Source of the DNA: Okapia johnstoni
Lineage: Eukaryota; Chordata; Mammalia; Artiodactyla; Giraffidae
Length of the DNA: 64,000 nucleotides
Direction of reading: 5' to 3'
NCBI GenBank assembly: GCA_024291935.2
Contig: CM044321.1
Coordinates: forward strand, 59,142,985-59,206,984
In this document: positions 25,260 to 37,435 of the stretch, piece by piece
Layout: each line of letters opens with the position of its first letter
Numbering within the stretch: position 1 is the first letter of the stretch
Notes under the pieces: generated by a model
What the model was told of the DNA's origin: nothing
What the model saw: only the letters and a program-made list of their open reading frames with translations
Databases searched by the model: none
Program-made: the position numbers and the translations under genes

Positions 25260-26008
25260 GTTTTAAAAAATTAACAGAAAAACTATCTGAACAAAGAAGA
25301 ATTGACTTTAAATACATATATAGAAAACATACAAAACCTGATTCACTTTCCTATGTACCACAATGGCCGATTAGAAATGTTAGGGGGAAAATGGCCCAAT
25401 TCTTAATAACAACAAACCTATAAAATAGCTGGAAATATACTAAACATAGACATTTTCAAGACTTATGATAAAAACCCCATGTAAAACAAAATTACCTCAA
25501 ACTATAAAAGAAGATGTAAATAAATGAAGAAAAAATATTCTGTTTCTGATTAAACAGTCCATATTTATAAACTATCAATTTTCTCTAAGTTAATCTAGAA
25601 ACCAAATGCAATTCCAGTAAAACCTCTATATAATCTTTATGAAACTAAGCAAGCTCATTCCCAAATTGATCTTCTCAAGTTGATCTAGAAGAGAAAGCAT
25701 CAAGATCGTCAAGAAATTTTTCAAATAGCAACAATTAGGTGGAACTTTCTCTGCCACATATCAAAATGTGCCATAAACTATACTAATTTTAAAAGTGTGG
25801 TAATGGAACTGAAAATGGACATATAGATTAACAGAGTCAAAACACTGTGTGTGTGTGTGTATATATATACAGTAGAAACATAATCTATATATAAGTATAA
25901 TTTCATTTATGTCATATCAGTGAAGGTAGTAGTATGACAACTGGCTATCATCCATTTGAATAAAAACAAAGTTAGATCTGTTCCAACTTCATATGCAAGC
26001 ATAAATAG
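25260..26008 (+). mobile_element. Old L1 fragment, left part (target of a later L1)
   Basis: A-rich sequence with L1 ORF2-like wording ('aaaccaaatgcaattccagt', 'tggaactgaaaatggacata'), broken by many stops. A (GT)n/(AT)n microsatellite lies at about 25846-25869. It continues across the younger minus-strand L1 into 28759 and beyond. Confidence 0.6.
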
Positions 26009-26204
26009 TAAAGTGCTAAATATTTTAGTTAGAAAATACTATTTAAATCTTTATAATTATTGAGTGGGAAAGGCATTCTAAACGCAATATGATATGTATA
26101 CATCATAAAGGAAAAACTGGGTAGATTTTATTACATAAAATATTAAAATTTTAAATATTTAAATTTATTCAATATAAATTTGATGAAAGACATCATAAAT
26201 AACA
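26009..26204 (+). repeat. Left copy of the ~200-bp direct repeat flanking an L1
   Basis: Matches 28555-28758 with 7 substitutions and one 8-base indel, by my eye alignment. It lies directly against the poly-A end of the minus-strand L1 and behaves as an extraordinarily long target-site duplication of the older L1 sequence. Confidence 0.85.
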
Positions 26205-28554
26205 CTTTATTTTATTTTATTTTTTTAATAAATTTATTTATTTTAGTTGGGGGCTAATTACTTTACAATATTGTAGTGGTTTTTGCCATACATTGACATG
26301 AATCAGCCATGGGTTTACATGTGTTCCCCATCCTGAACCCCCCTCCCACCTCCCTCCCCATCCCATCCCTCTGGGTCATCCCATTGCCCCAGCCCTGAGC
26401 ATTTGTCTCATGCATCAAACCTGGAATGGAGTTCTGTTTCACATATGATAATATACATGTTTCAATGCTATTCTCTCAGAACATCCCACCCTCACCTTCT
26501 CCCTCAGAATCCATAAGACTATTCTATGCATCTGTGTCTCTTATTCTGTCTTGCATATAGGGTTATCGTTACTGTCTTTCAAGTTCCATATATATGCATT
26601 AGTATACTGTATTGGTGTTTTTCTTTCTGGCTTACTTCACTCTGTATAATGGGCTCCAGTTTCATCCATCTCAATAGCACCGATTCAAATGTATTCTTTT
26701 TAATGGTGGAGTAATATTCCATTGTGTATATGTACCACAGCTTCCTTATCCATTCGTCTGCTGATGGACATCTAGGTTGCTTCCATGTCCTGGCTATTGT
26801 AAACAGTGCTGCGATGAACATTGGGGTACACGCGTCTCTTTCAAGTCTGGTTTCCTCGGTGTGTATGCCCAGCAGTGGGATTGCTGGGTCATATGGCAGT
26901 TCTATTTCCAGTTTTTTAAGGAATCTCCACACCGTTCTCCATAGTGGCTGTACTAGTTTGCATTCCCACCAACAGTGTAAGAGGGTTCCCTTTTCTCCAC
27001 ACCCTCTCCAGCATTTATTGCTTGTAGACTTTTGGATAGCAGCCATTCTGACTGGTGTGAAATGGTACCTCATTGTGGTTTTGATTTGCATTTCTCTAAT
27101 AATGAGTGATGTTGAGCATCTTTTCATGTGTTTGTTAGCCATCTGTATGTCTTCTTTGGAGAAATGTCTGTTTAGTTCTTTGGCCCATTTTTTGATTGGG
27201 TCGTTTATTTTTCTGGAATTCAGCTGCAGGAGTTGCTTGTATATTTTTGAGATTAATTGTTTATCTGTTGCTTCGTTTGCCATTATTTTCTCCCATTCTG
27301 AAGGCTGTCTTCTCACCTTGCTTATAGTTTCCTTTGTTGTGCAAAAGCTTTTAGTTTTAATTAGGTCCCATTTGTTTATTTTTGCTTTTATTTCCAATAT
27401 TCTGGGAGGTGGGTCATGGAGGATCCTGCTGTGATTTATGTTGGAGAGTGTTTTGCCTATGTTTTCCTCTAGGAGTTTTATAGTTTCTGGTCTTACGTTT
27501 AGATCTTTAATCCATTTTGAGTTTATTTTTGTGTATGGTGTTAGAAAGTGTTCTAGTTTCATTCTTTTACAAGTGGTTGACCAGTTTTCCCAGCACCACT
27601 TGTTAAAGAGATTGTCTTTTCTCCATTGTATATTCTTGCCTCCTTTGTCGAAGATAAAGTGTCCATATGTGCGTGGATTTATCTTGGGCTTTCTATTTTG
27701 TTCCACTGATCTATGTTTCTATCTTTGTGCCAGTACTATACTGTCTTGATGACTATGGCTTTGTAGTAGAGCCTGAAGTCAGGCAGGTTGATTCCTCCAA
27801 TTCCATTCTTCTTTCTCAAGATTGCTTTGGCTATTCGAGGTTTCTTATATTTCATACAAATTGTGAAATGAATTTGTTCTAGTTTCTGTGAAAAATACCA
27901 TTGGTAGCTTGATAGGGATTACATTGAATCTAGATTGCTTTGGGTAGTATACTCATTTTCACTATATTAATTCTTCCTATTTCATGGTATATTTCTCCAT
28001 CTGTTTGGTCCTCTTTGATTTCTTTCCTCAGTGTTTTATAGTTTTCTATATATAAGTCTTTTGTTTCTTTAGGTAGAAATATTCCTAAGTATTTTATTCT
28101 TTTTGTTGCAATGGTGAATGGTATTGTTTCCTTAATTTCTCTTTCTGTTTTTTCATTATTGGTGTATGGAATGCAAGGGATTTCTGTGTGTTAATTTTAT
28201 ATCCTGCAACTTTACTGTATTCATTGATTAGCTCTAGTAATTTTCTGGTAGAATCTTTAGGGTTTTCTATGTAGAGGATCATGTCATCTGCAAACAGTGA
28301 GAGTTTTACTTCTTCGTTTCCTATCTGTATTCCTTTTACTTTTTTTTCAGCTCTGATCGCTGTGGCCAAAACTTCCAAAACTATGTTGAATAGTAGTGGT
28401 GAAAGTGGGCACCCTTGCCTTGTTCCTGACTGTAGGGGAAATGCTTTCAATTTTTCACCATTGAGGATAATGTTTGCTGTGGGTTTGTCATATATAGCTT
28501 TTATTATGTTGAGGTATGTTCCTTCTATTCCTGCTTTCTGGAGGGTTATTATCA
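26205..28554 (-). mobile_element. 5'-truncated L1 LINE, about 2.35 kb
   Basis: On the minus strand it begins inside the reverse transcriptase part of ORF2 and ends with an A-rich tail (plus strand 'tttattttattttatttttt'). It is younger than its surroundings: it keeps long uninterrupted ORF2 frames, and its two flanks are the same sequence. The 5' end is abrupt at 28554/28555, with no L1 sequence further upstream. Confidence 0.92.
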
Positions 28555-28555
28555 T
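26579..28555 (-). pseudogene. L1 ORF2 remnant (reverse transcriptase and C-terminal part)
   Basis: The 153-codon frame 28094-28555 holds reverse transcriptase motifs: [16 protein letters not shown] and [10 protein letters not shown] (FADD at 28283-28294, the catalytic aspartates). The 375-codon frame 26579-27706 holds the C-terminal region, with the cysteine/histidine cluster [18 protein letters not shown]. The two are separated by a degraded stretch (27707-28093), so no functional enzyme can be made. The endonuclease domain is lost by 5' truncation. The last codon of its first frame runs one base into the flanking repeat and is not element sequence. Confidence 0.9.
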
Positions 28556-28758
28556 AAAGTGCTAAATACTTTAGTTAGAAAATACTATTTAAATCTTTGT
28601 AATTATTGAGTGGGAAAGGCTTTCTAAACACAATATGATATGTATACATCATAAAGGAAAAACTGGATAGATTTTATTACATAAAATATTAAAATATTAA
28701 AAATTTAAATATTTAAATTTATTAAATATAAATTTGATGAAAGACATCATAAGTAACA
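28555..28758 (+). repeat. Right copy of the ~200-bp direct repeat flanking an L1
   Basis: The partner of 26009-26204. It starts exactly where the L1 5' end stops ('ttattatca' then taaagtgctaaata) and runs without a break into the older L1 sequence. Confidence 0.85.
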
Positions 28759-29579
28759 TTTAAAAACAAGTGCAGAAAACATTTTGAAACACAAGATACA
28801 GGCAAAGGATTAATATATGAATATATAAAGAATAATTATAAACTTTTTCATGAGAGATTTTAATGAAATATAGGCAAAGGATATACATAAAACCCATGGT
28901 CCAATGAATATATGAAAAGATAATCAACCTCATCGGTTATCAGGAAAATGCAGATGAAATCAGCATTCAGGGTACAACCACTATGAAGAATAGAATGGGA
29001 CTTCCTTAAAAAACTAAAAATAGAAATACCATATGACCCAGCAATCCCACTCCTGAGCATATATCCAGAGAAAACTATATAATCTGAAGGAGACATGCAT
29101 CCCAGTGTTCACTGCAGCACTGTCTGCAACAGCCAAGACATGGAGGCAACCTAATGTCCATCAACAGAGAATGGAAAAAAGGATGTCATACATATATACA
29201 GTGGAATATTACTTGGTCATAAATAAGAATGAAATAATGCCATTTGCTGCAACATGGATAGACCTAGAGATTATCATATTAAATGAAGTAAATCAGAGAA
29301 AGACAAATATCATACTATATCACTCATATGTGGAATTGAATTTTTTAAAAAAGAGATACAAATTAACTTATTTGCAAAACAGAAACAGACTTATAGATAT
29401 TGAAAACAAATTAATGGTTACCAAAGGGGAAGAGTCAGGGGGAGTGATAAATCATAAACTTGGGATGAACACACACTACTATATACAAGAGAACCAACAA
29501 AGACCTACTGTATAGCACAGGGAACTCTGCTCAGTATTCTGTGATAACATATATGAGAAAAGAATCTGTAAAAGAATGG
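28759..29579 (+). mobile_element. Old L1, right part with ORF2 end and 3' UTR
   Basis: The ORF2 C-terminal remnant (frame 29105-29515 begins [20 protein letters not shown]) is followed by the ruminant-type 3' UTR ('gcacagggaactctgctcag', 'attctgtgataacatatatg'). Together with 25260-26008 this brackets the younger L1. Confidence 0.8.
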
Positions 29580-30861
29580 TGTTAGTATTATCCTAACATC
29601 AAAACCAGCAAAAGACAATAAAGGAAAACTATAGACCTGTGTCCTTCAAAAACAAGCCCCCAAAATGCTGATAAAATTTTAGCAAATTGAATCCAACAAT
29701 ATATAAAAATTTAGTACATCATGGTCAATTAACATTTATTCAGGAATACAAAATTGATTTAATATTTGAAAATTATTCAGTGAAACACACTGAAAAAGAG
29801 AAATTATATCATCATGTCTATATATAAAGAAAGGCGTTTGACAAAACACAGCATCTCTTTCTTGTAAAAACTTACTGCAAACTAGAAATGGAAAGAAACT
29901 TCCCCAATCTGGAAAAGCACATCCTTGGAAAACATACAGCTATACCATACAAACGGTAAAAGACTGAATGCTTTTCTCCTGAGATTTAGGACAAGGAAAG
30001 AATATTCACCATTACCATTTTTATTCAATTTTGTTCTAGCAGATTCTAGCCAGTGGAAAAAATAAAAGAAAAATAAAATAGGCGTGGAAAAGAAAAAAAG
30101 AAAAACTACCTTTTTCTGCATTCAACGTGATTATTTATGTAGAAAATACAATGAGAATCTATTTTAAAAATCACTGGCACTAACAAACGTAGCATGTTTG
30201 CAGGAGCTCAGTGTTAAAAAATGAATTGTATTTCTGTGTATTAGCAAAAAATTCAAAATTGAAACTCTAAAAGAAGTGCCATTTATAACACATCAAAAAG
30301 TAAGAAATAGTTAGGGATACATATGACAAAATATGTGCAATACTTGTATGCTGAAAATAATAAGAAATTGCTGAGAGAAATTAAAGATCGAAATAAATAG
30401 AGAGATACTCCATGTTCATTGATCAGACGCATTCAATATTAAGATGTCAATTCTTCCTAAATGGATATACAGATTCAACATTGTCTCATTCAGAATTCCA
30501 GAAGGCTTTTTGGTATAAGATGACAAACTGACAATAAAATTCATCTGGAAATGCAAAGGCCTCAAATAGTCAAAACAACTTGAAGAAGAACAAAGATGAT
30601 TTCAAGACTTTTTATAAACCATGGTAATCAAGATAGTCTGTTGCTGGAATAAGCAAAACAAACAGATCAATGAAACAGAATAGAGTCCAGAAATGGACCC
30701 ACACATAAGTCAATCAATTTTTGACGAAAATGATAAGGCAATTTAATAGGAAAAGAAAATCATTTCAACAAGTGGTGCTAGAATACTTGTAAAAGATTTA
30801 GAATAGTGAGAATTATTCTGAAAAAGAAGAATGGAGCTAAAGAACTTTATTTATCTATCTG
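29580..30861 (+). mobile_element. Second old L1 fragment, left part
   Basis: Degraded ORF2 sequence: 'ccagcaaaagacaataaagg' then 'aaaactatagacctgtgtcc' corresponds to the region just before and within the reverse transcriptase. It resumes after the BovB at 31355. Confidence 0.7.
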
Positions 30862-31354
30862 TCTATCCAGATAAGGTCCGTCTAGTCAAGGCTATGGTTT
30901 TTCCAGTAGTCATGTACGGATGTGAGAGTTGGACTATAAAGAAAGCTGAGCACCGAAGAATTGATGCTTTTGAACTGTGGTGTTGGAGAAGGCTCTTGAG
31001 AGTCCCTTGGACTCCAAGGAGATCCAATCAGTCCATCCTAAAGGAAATCAACCCTGAATATTCATTGGAAGGACTGATGTTGAAGCTGAAACTCCAATAC
31101 TTTGGCCACCTGATGGAAAGAGCTGACTCATTTGAAAAGACCATGATGCTGGGAAAGGTTGAAGGCAGGAGGAGAAGGGGACGACAGAGGATGAGATGGT
31201 AGGATGGCATCACTGACTCGATGGACATGAGTTTGAGTAAACTCTGGGAGTTGGTGATGGACAGGGAGGCCTGGCGTGCTGCAGTCCATGGGGTCGCAGA
31301 GAGTCAGACATGACTAAGTGACTGAACTGAACTGAACTGATCTATCCAGATAAG
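30862..31354 (+). mobile_element. 5'-truncated BovB LINE with perfect 14-bp TSD
   Basis: Insert 30876-31340, flanked by tctatccagataag at 30862-30875 and 31341-31354. It encodes the BovB C-terminal region in one frame (30831-31202, with MVFPVVMYGCESW and RRIDAFELWCWRRLLR), then a stop, and ends with the classic tail (ctgaactgaactgaactga). The perfect TSD and open frame indicate a fairly recent insertion into the old L1. Confidence 0.95.
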
Positions 31355-32110
31355 TTTTGCCAAAAGTCAGTGAATGGGGGAAATGGAAATCTTTTTAATA
31401 AATGTAATTTTATTGAGAAAATGATTTGCCAAATCACAAACTGGAGAAAATATTTACAATAAATGTTAACATCTGACAAAAGACTATATCTTAATATACA
31501 CAAATTGACAATTGAAAAAAAAATCCTGCTTTTAAATGAGCACAAAATTTGTATAGACATTTCACAAAAGAAGGCATATGAATAGTCAACAAACAGGAAA
31601 AGTAGCTGCACATCATTAGTTATCTGAAGAGACAAATTAAAACCACAATATGCTGCAGTTTCAGTCGGTCAAGTGGCTTCAAAAAGAGAAGACCGATGAC
31701 AACAAATGTAGGGAAGACGTGGAGCGATTGAAACTCATGCGTCGCTGGCAGGAGTGTAAAAACATGGCACAAGCAACGTGGAGAACTAGTTGGCAGCTTC
31801 TTATAAAATTAAACATACATGTCCCCTATGACTCAGCAATTACATTCCTAGGTACTTAGCAAGAGACGTTCAAACATACATTAACTAAAGGACTTGTAAA
31901 ACAATATTCATAAGATTCTTGCTCAAAATAGCCAAAAACTGGAAAAACACACATGTCGGTCAACTAGGAAAGTAGATAAATAATCATATATTCACAGAGT
32001 AGAATATTTTCCAAGGAAAAAACTTGATTGATAATAGCAAAACGTGCCTGAAACTTACAGATACTAAATTGATTGCATCAAGTGAATTAAAAAAGAAAAA
32101 GAATCTTTAC
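31355..32110 (+). mobile_element. Second old L1 fragment, right part
   Basis: Continuation of the L1 interrupted by BovB. It contains 'catgtcccctatgactcagc' then 'aattacattcctaggtactt', the ORF2 C-terminal segment common to many L1 copies. Confidence 0.7.
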
Positions 32111-32111
32111 T

Positions 32112-32625
32112 GCAGGTAGCAAAATTTTGGCCCCATGACTTTGGTCATGCTGTTGTTCCTGTAAATATGTCACATGACATAGCAAAAGAGACTTTGAAGA
32201 TGTGATGGAGGGTACTTATCAGTTGACCTTAAAATAGATTATTCAGGATTATTCTGGGGAGTGGGGGCTCCACTTAATCATATGAATCAATCATATGAAT
32301 CCCTGAAAGCAGAGGCTGAAGGGGAAGTGAGAGTTATTGAAGCTTGAGAAGAGCTCACATTAGCTTGAGAATCGAGAAGGCCATGTGGAAAGTGTGAGAA
32401 AGAAATGGATTCTGCCAACAATCAGTGCTTAGGAGATGACCTTGAACCTGAGCTGAGACCCTCCCCTCAGCCAAGACTTACTTTTGGCCTTGTGAGATCA
32501 TGAGCAGAGAATTAACCCATGCCACGCCAGATTTCTGATCTATAGAAACTGTGAGATAATAAATTTGTGTCATTTAGGCTGCTAAGTTTGTGGCAATGTT
32601 TTACACAGAAATAGATAATACACTC
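32112..32625 (+). mobile_element. LTR-like element (ERVL-MaLR type)
   Basis: Contains 'gactttgaagatgtgatgga', 'ggccttgtgagatcatgagc', 'gaaactgtgagataataaat' and the end 'ctaagtttgtggcaatgttt', an order seen in old mammalian LTRs. Probably a solo LTR. Ends approximate. Confidence 0.55.
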
Positions 32626-32652
32626 TATGATTCCATTCATTTTAATCATTCA

Positions 32653-33900
32653 GTTCAGTCTCTAAGTCATGTCCAACTCTTTGTGACCCTGTGGACTGCA
32701 GCACGCCAGGCTCCCCTGTCCTTCACCATCTCTCAGAGCTTTTTCAAACTCATGTCCATTGAGTCGGTGATGCCATCCAACCATTTCATCCTCTGTCGTC
32801 CCCTTCTCCTCCTGCCCTCACTCTTTCCCAGCATCTGGATTTTTTCCAACGAGTCGGCTCTTCACATTGGTGGTCAAAGTATTGGAGCTTAAGCTTTAGC
32901 ATCAGTCCTTCCAATGAATACTCAGGGTTGATTTCCTTTACGATCACTGGTTTGATTTCCTTTCTGTCCAAGGGACTCTCGAGAGTCTTTTCCAGCACCA
33001 CAGTTCAAAAGTATCAATTCTTCAGTGCTCAGCCTTCTTTATGGTCCAGCTCATATCTGTACATGACTACTGGAAAAACCATTGCTTTGACTATATGTAC
33101 TTTTGTCAGCAAAGTGATGTCTCTGCTTTTTAATATGCTGTCTAGGTTTGTCATAGCTTTTCTTCCAAGGAGCAAACAGCTTTTAATATCTTGGCTGCAG
33201 TCACCATCCACAGTGATTTTGGAGCCCAAGTAAAGTCTGTCATTGTTTCCATTTTTTCTTCATCTGTGTACCATGAAGCAATGGGACTGGATACCATGAT
33301 CTTAGTTTTTTGAATGTTGAGTTTTAAGCCACCTTTTTCACTCTCCTCTTCCACCTTCATCAAGAGGTTCTTTATTTCCTCTTTGCTTTCTGCCATTAGG
33401 GTGGTGTCATATGTGGTTGTTGATATTTGGTCATATCTGAGGTTGTTGATATTTCTCCCAGCAATCTTGATTCCAGCTTGTGCTTCATCCAGCCTGGCAT
33501 TTCCCATGATATACCCTGCATATAAGTTAAATAAGCAGGATGACAATATACAGTCTTGATTTATTCCTTTCCCAATTTTGAACCCGTCCCGTGTTTCATG
33601 TCCATTCTAACTGTTGCTTCTTGACCTGCATACAGGTTTCTCAGGAGGCAGTAAGTGGTTTGTTATTCCCATCTCTTTAAGAATTTTCCAGTTTGTTGTG
33701 ATCCAGACAGTCAAAGGCTTTAGCGTAGTCAATGAAGCAGAAGTAGATGTTTTTCTGAAATTCTCTTGCTTTTTCTGTGATCCAGCAGCTATTGGCAGTT
33801 TGATCTCTGGTTCCTCTGCCTTTTCTAAATCCAGCTTGTACATCTGGAAGTTCTCAGTTCATGTACTATTGAAGCCTAGCTTGAATTTCAGTTACTAGCA
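32653..33900 (-). mobile_element. BovB LINE, 3' 1.25 kb, with altered RT motif
   Basis: The 3' end is at the left (cagttcagtctctaagtcat on the plus strand). Frame 33151-33546 (minus, 131 codons) covers the end of the reverse transcriptase. Where BovB normally reads NNLRYADDTTL, this copy reads NNLRYDQISTTTYDTTL: an extra 18 bp that repeats a neighbouring stretch removes the YADD motif. Several other frameshifts are present. A dead copy. Confidence 0.9.
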
Positions 33901-34084
33901 CAGCCAAAACTAAGCTGTGATTATAGAAGTCAGAAAATAGTTACCTGTGTGAAAGGAGAGAACTAATTGAAAGGAGTACAAGGGAAATTTCTGGGATAAT
34001 AGAAGTGTTTTATATGTTGTTATACATGGTGATTACATTATTTATAAAATCATCAAAATTCATTACACTTTGTATCACCATCAA

Positions 34085-35060
34085 ACACAAACAAACACAA
34101 TGAGACACGCTACATGCCCACTAGTCTGGGAAAAACAAAAAGGACTGACAGTAAGTGCTGGCTAGAATGTGAGGCAACGAGCACTCGCATGCACTTCTGG
34201 TGTGGGCACAAAATGGCATAACCAGCTTGGAGACGTGTTCGGAAACTTCTTATAAAGTTAAACTTACATTTTCACCATAACCCAGCAATTCCACTTGTAC
34301 GAGTTTACCTAAGAAAAATGAAAACTAGGTTTACAAAAAGACTTGTGCAATAGTGTTCATAGCAGCCTTATCCATAATGGCCCCAAGTTGAAAAAATAAC
34401 CTAATGTCCATCAAAAGGAGAATGGAAAAACAAGTTGTAGTATATCCCTACAGTAATACAGTGTATTGTTGTTGTTTACTTGCTAAATTGTGTCTGATTC
34501 TTTTTGTGACTCCATAGCCCACTAGGCGTCTCTGTCCATGGGATTTTCCAAACAAGAATACTAGAATGGGTTGCCATTTCCTTCTTCAGGGAATCTTCCC
34601 AAGCCAGGGATCGAACCTGTGTCTCCTGTTAGGCTGGCAGATTCTTTGCCACTGAGCCACAGAGATGCCCAATACAATGTATACTCAGCAAAAAGGAATG
34701 AATGATACTCATAGAAACATGAGTGAATCTTAAAAATATATTGAACAAAATAATTTCTGTACAAAAGAATGCACACTGTTGACTCCATTTATATGAAGCT
34801 GGTGAACAGTAAATAAATAAATAAATAAGTAGCTATGGTGATTAGAACGAGGAATTGGTTGCCTCTGGATTTGGGATGAATGATTAATTGGAGACGGTCA
34901 GGAAAAAACTCTCTGGGGTGATGGTAGTATTCTATAATTTGTTTCTGATGGTGATGACACAGGAGTAAGTAATTGTCAGAACTTATTCAACTTAACTTTG
35001 GAATCCTGTGCATTATATTATATGTAAATTTGTCTCTTTGTAAATGAGAAAGAAATCCTA
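34085..35060 (+). mobile_element. Old L1 3' end, interrupted by a SINE
   Basis: ORF2-end wording ('ttttcaccataacccagcaa', 'gtgttcatagcagccttatc') is followed, after the SINE at 34467-34670, by a 3' UTR ('gaatgatactcatagaaaca', 'ggtgatggtagtattctata'). An (AAAT)n run lies near 34809-34828. Confidence 0.75.
34455..34682 (-). repeat. Bov-tA SINE with 12-bp TSD (1 mismatch)
   Basis: Element 34467-34670 is flanked by aatacagtgtat (34455-34466) and aatacaatgtat (34671-34682). Inserted in an old L1. Confidence 0.93.
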
Positions 35061-35640
35061 AGAAAGTGGGAATAGTATTTACTTGGTCAGCATTTACTCT
35101 CTTAATGTAATGAATTAAGTGTCTTATCTACTGCACGCCTGACCCTGTGCTGAGCCCTCATGCTGAAGACCATTTTGTTTTGATTTTATCTGTTTATTAT
35201 CTTGACAGATGTGCTTCAGATGCTCCCTTAATTACAAATTTCACAAGTTCAAACAGATCTTTATTACATTAATAGTGAAAAGTTACATGCAGTTGTCCAC
35301 AGAGGCTCCATGTACAGTGGTGTGGTATTTGCATATAACCTACACACACCCTCTCATATATCTTAAATCATCTCTAGATTATGTAAAATACCTACTACCA
35401 TGTAAATGCTATATAAATAAATGTAAATGCAATGTACATGCTATGTGAATAGTTGCCAGAGGGTGGCAAATTCAAGTTTTGCTTTTTGGAGCTTTCTGGA
35501 ATTTTTTTTTCTAGATATTTTTGACCTATAGTTGGTTGAATCTGTAGATGAAGAACCCACAGATAAGGAGCATTGACGGTATCATAATTGCACCCCATCC
35601 CCAAAGCCTGCAGCAGTTTTAAGGGTTCCTTCTTACTTGC
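35061..35640. other. Non-coding interval
   Basis: The stretch near 35525-35580 ('ctatagttggttgaatctgt') recalls the Tigger-like element noted at 3157-3555. Otherwise nothing is recognised. Confidence 0.35.
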
Positions 35641-35850
35641 TTGCTGCTGCTGCGGCATCACTTCAGCCGTGTCTGACTCTGCAACCCCATGGACTGTAGC
35701 CCACCAGGCTCCTCTGGCCATCGAATTCTCCAGGCAACAATACTGGAGTGGGCTGCCATTTCCTCCTCCAGGGGATCTTCCCAGGGATGGAACCCACGTC
35801 TCCTGTGGCTCCTGCATTGGCAGGCCGATTCTTTACCACTAGCGCCACCT
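35641..35850 (-). repeat. Bov-tA SINE with (GCT)n tail
   Basis: Minus-strand copy whose 3' end on the plus strand is the 'gctgctgctgcggcatcact' repeat typical of one Bov-tA subfamily. The head ends at 'accactagcgccacct'. Confidence 0.93.
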
Positions 35851-36229
35851 ATACTATTAGCTTAAAACGTGTATTTCCAACAACTATAGCATGAAACACA
35901 GTGTAACTTATTTTCATAAGAAATGGAAAGTTATGTCTAAGGAATAGTTTGATTTAGAATTCTGAGTCCACCCAAACCTTATGGAGTTCAAAGCTTTGAG
36001 ATTAAACTGAAGGAAGATATTGAGATTTACATTTCTTTTTCACTTATTTCTATTTTGGCAGTATTTGTTTGCTATGGATTGTTTATTCACTGCTTTAATT
36101 CTTGTTGATACCATACAAGATATGTTTTTAATATTATGCTGTGGTGAGTATGAAGATTTGAAGGTTTTATAGAGAGTATAGGGATTATTATAGAGATACA
36201 AAGTTTATTTTAAAATTTCATTTTGCCCT
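35851..36229. other. Non-coding interval
   Basis: AT-rich. Nothing is recognised. Confidence 0.4.
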
Positions 36230-37435
36230 TGCAGAGCATTTTGCTTCAAAATTTAAAGCAGTACACAAAAGGAGAAATACAAATGATTCATAAGCATATG
36301 ACAGAAGTTAAGCCATTCCAATAATGAAAGAAAAATAAATTACAAATTAGATATTACGCTTTTGCCTCTCAAATTACCAAAGATTTATATAAGTGATGCT
36401 ATCCAGGTTTGCCTGGGTTGTAACATGGGTTGATGGTAGAAATGTAAACTGGTACAATTTTGGAAAAGCAACGTGGCTTTGTACATCAGTACCCTTACAA
36501 GTATAGGCAGCCCTCTCCTTGCATGGTGCCATGTTTAACTGAAACTCATTCATATCAGAATTATGCAAAGTAAGGAGTGTGTTTATTGCTTTAGATATAA
36601 TAATTCTGCCTCCAGGAATCTATTTTAAGACAATAAATAGAGATGCCTAAAAGATGAACATATAAGTATATTTCAGTTCAGTTCAGTTCAGTTGCTCAGT
36701 CGTGTCCGACTCTTTGCGACCCCATGAATTGCAGCACGCCAGGCCTCTCTGTCCATCACCAACTCCCGGAGTCTACCCAAACCCATGTCCATCGAGTTGG
36801 TGATGTCATCCAACCATCTCATCCTCTGTCGTCCCCTTCTCCTCCTGCCCCCAATCCTACCCAGCATTAGGGTCTTTTCCAATGAGTCAACTCTTCGCAT
36901 GAGGTGGCCAAAGTACTGGAGTTTCAGCTTCAACATCAGTCCTTCCAATGAACACCCAGGATTGACCTCTTTTAGGATGGATTGATTGGATCTACTTGCA
37001 GTCCAAGGGATTTACGGGGCATTATTTATAATAAAGTGGGAAATAATCCACATAGCCAACAATAAGGAATTGGTTAAATAAATTATGGTGCTTCCATATA
37101 GTGGAACACTGTTTCTGTAAAAATCATGTTTTCAAACCAATAGCTAAAGACATTTGGAAATGCTTATGATATAATATTCAAAAAAAAAAAGCAGGATACA
37201 AAAATTACATGCAGAATGAGCTCAATTTTATGTGCATCTGTGCAGCCACGCTCCAAAGAATATACACACATCATTCTAGTTTAAATTGAACCAAAATGTT
37301 AACGCTCTTTCTGAGTGATAAGATTATGGATAATCTGTAATTTTTTAAAAAGTTTTCTGTACTTCCCCCAATTTTTGTTATGAAGCTGTTCATTCTTATT
37401 TTATATTTTAATACTTATAATAGATATCTTTTATC
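36230..37435 (+). mobile_element. Ancient L1 3' region, split by BovB
   Basis: Phrases such as 'aaatgtaaactggtacaatt', 'attctgcctccaggaatcta', 'aaggaattggttaaataaat' and 'attatggtgcttccatatag' are typical of old L1M ORF2 ends and 3' UTRs. The BovB at 36676-37008 lies inside. Confidence 0.7.
36676..37008 (-). mobile_element. BovB LINE 3' fragment (0.33 kb)
   Basis: Plus-strand start cagttcagttcagttgctca, continuing to 'tctacttgcagtccaaggga'. The 86-codon frame 36688-36948 is a BovB C-terminal remnant ([19 protein letters not shown]). Low divergence from the BovB at 37436. Confidence 0.93.

Noticed and set aside
26724..27749. Plus-strand frames of 236 and 103 codons
   Set aside because: They are antisense to L1 ORF2, which is the real origin of the sequence.
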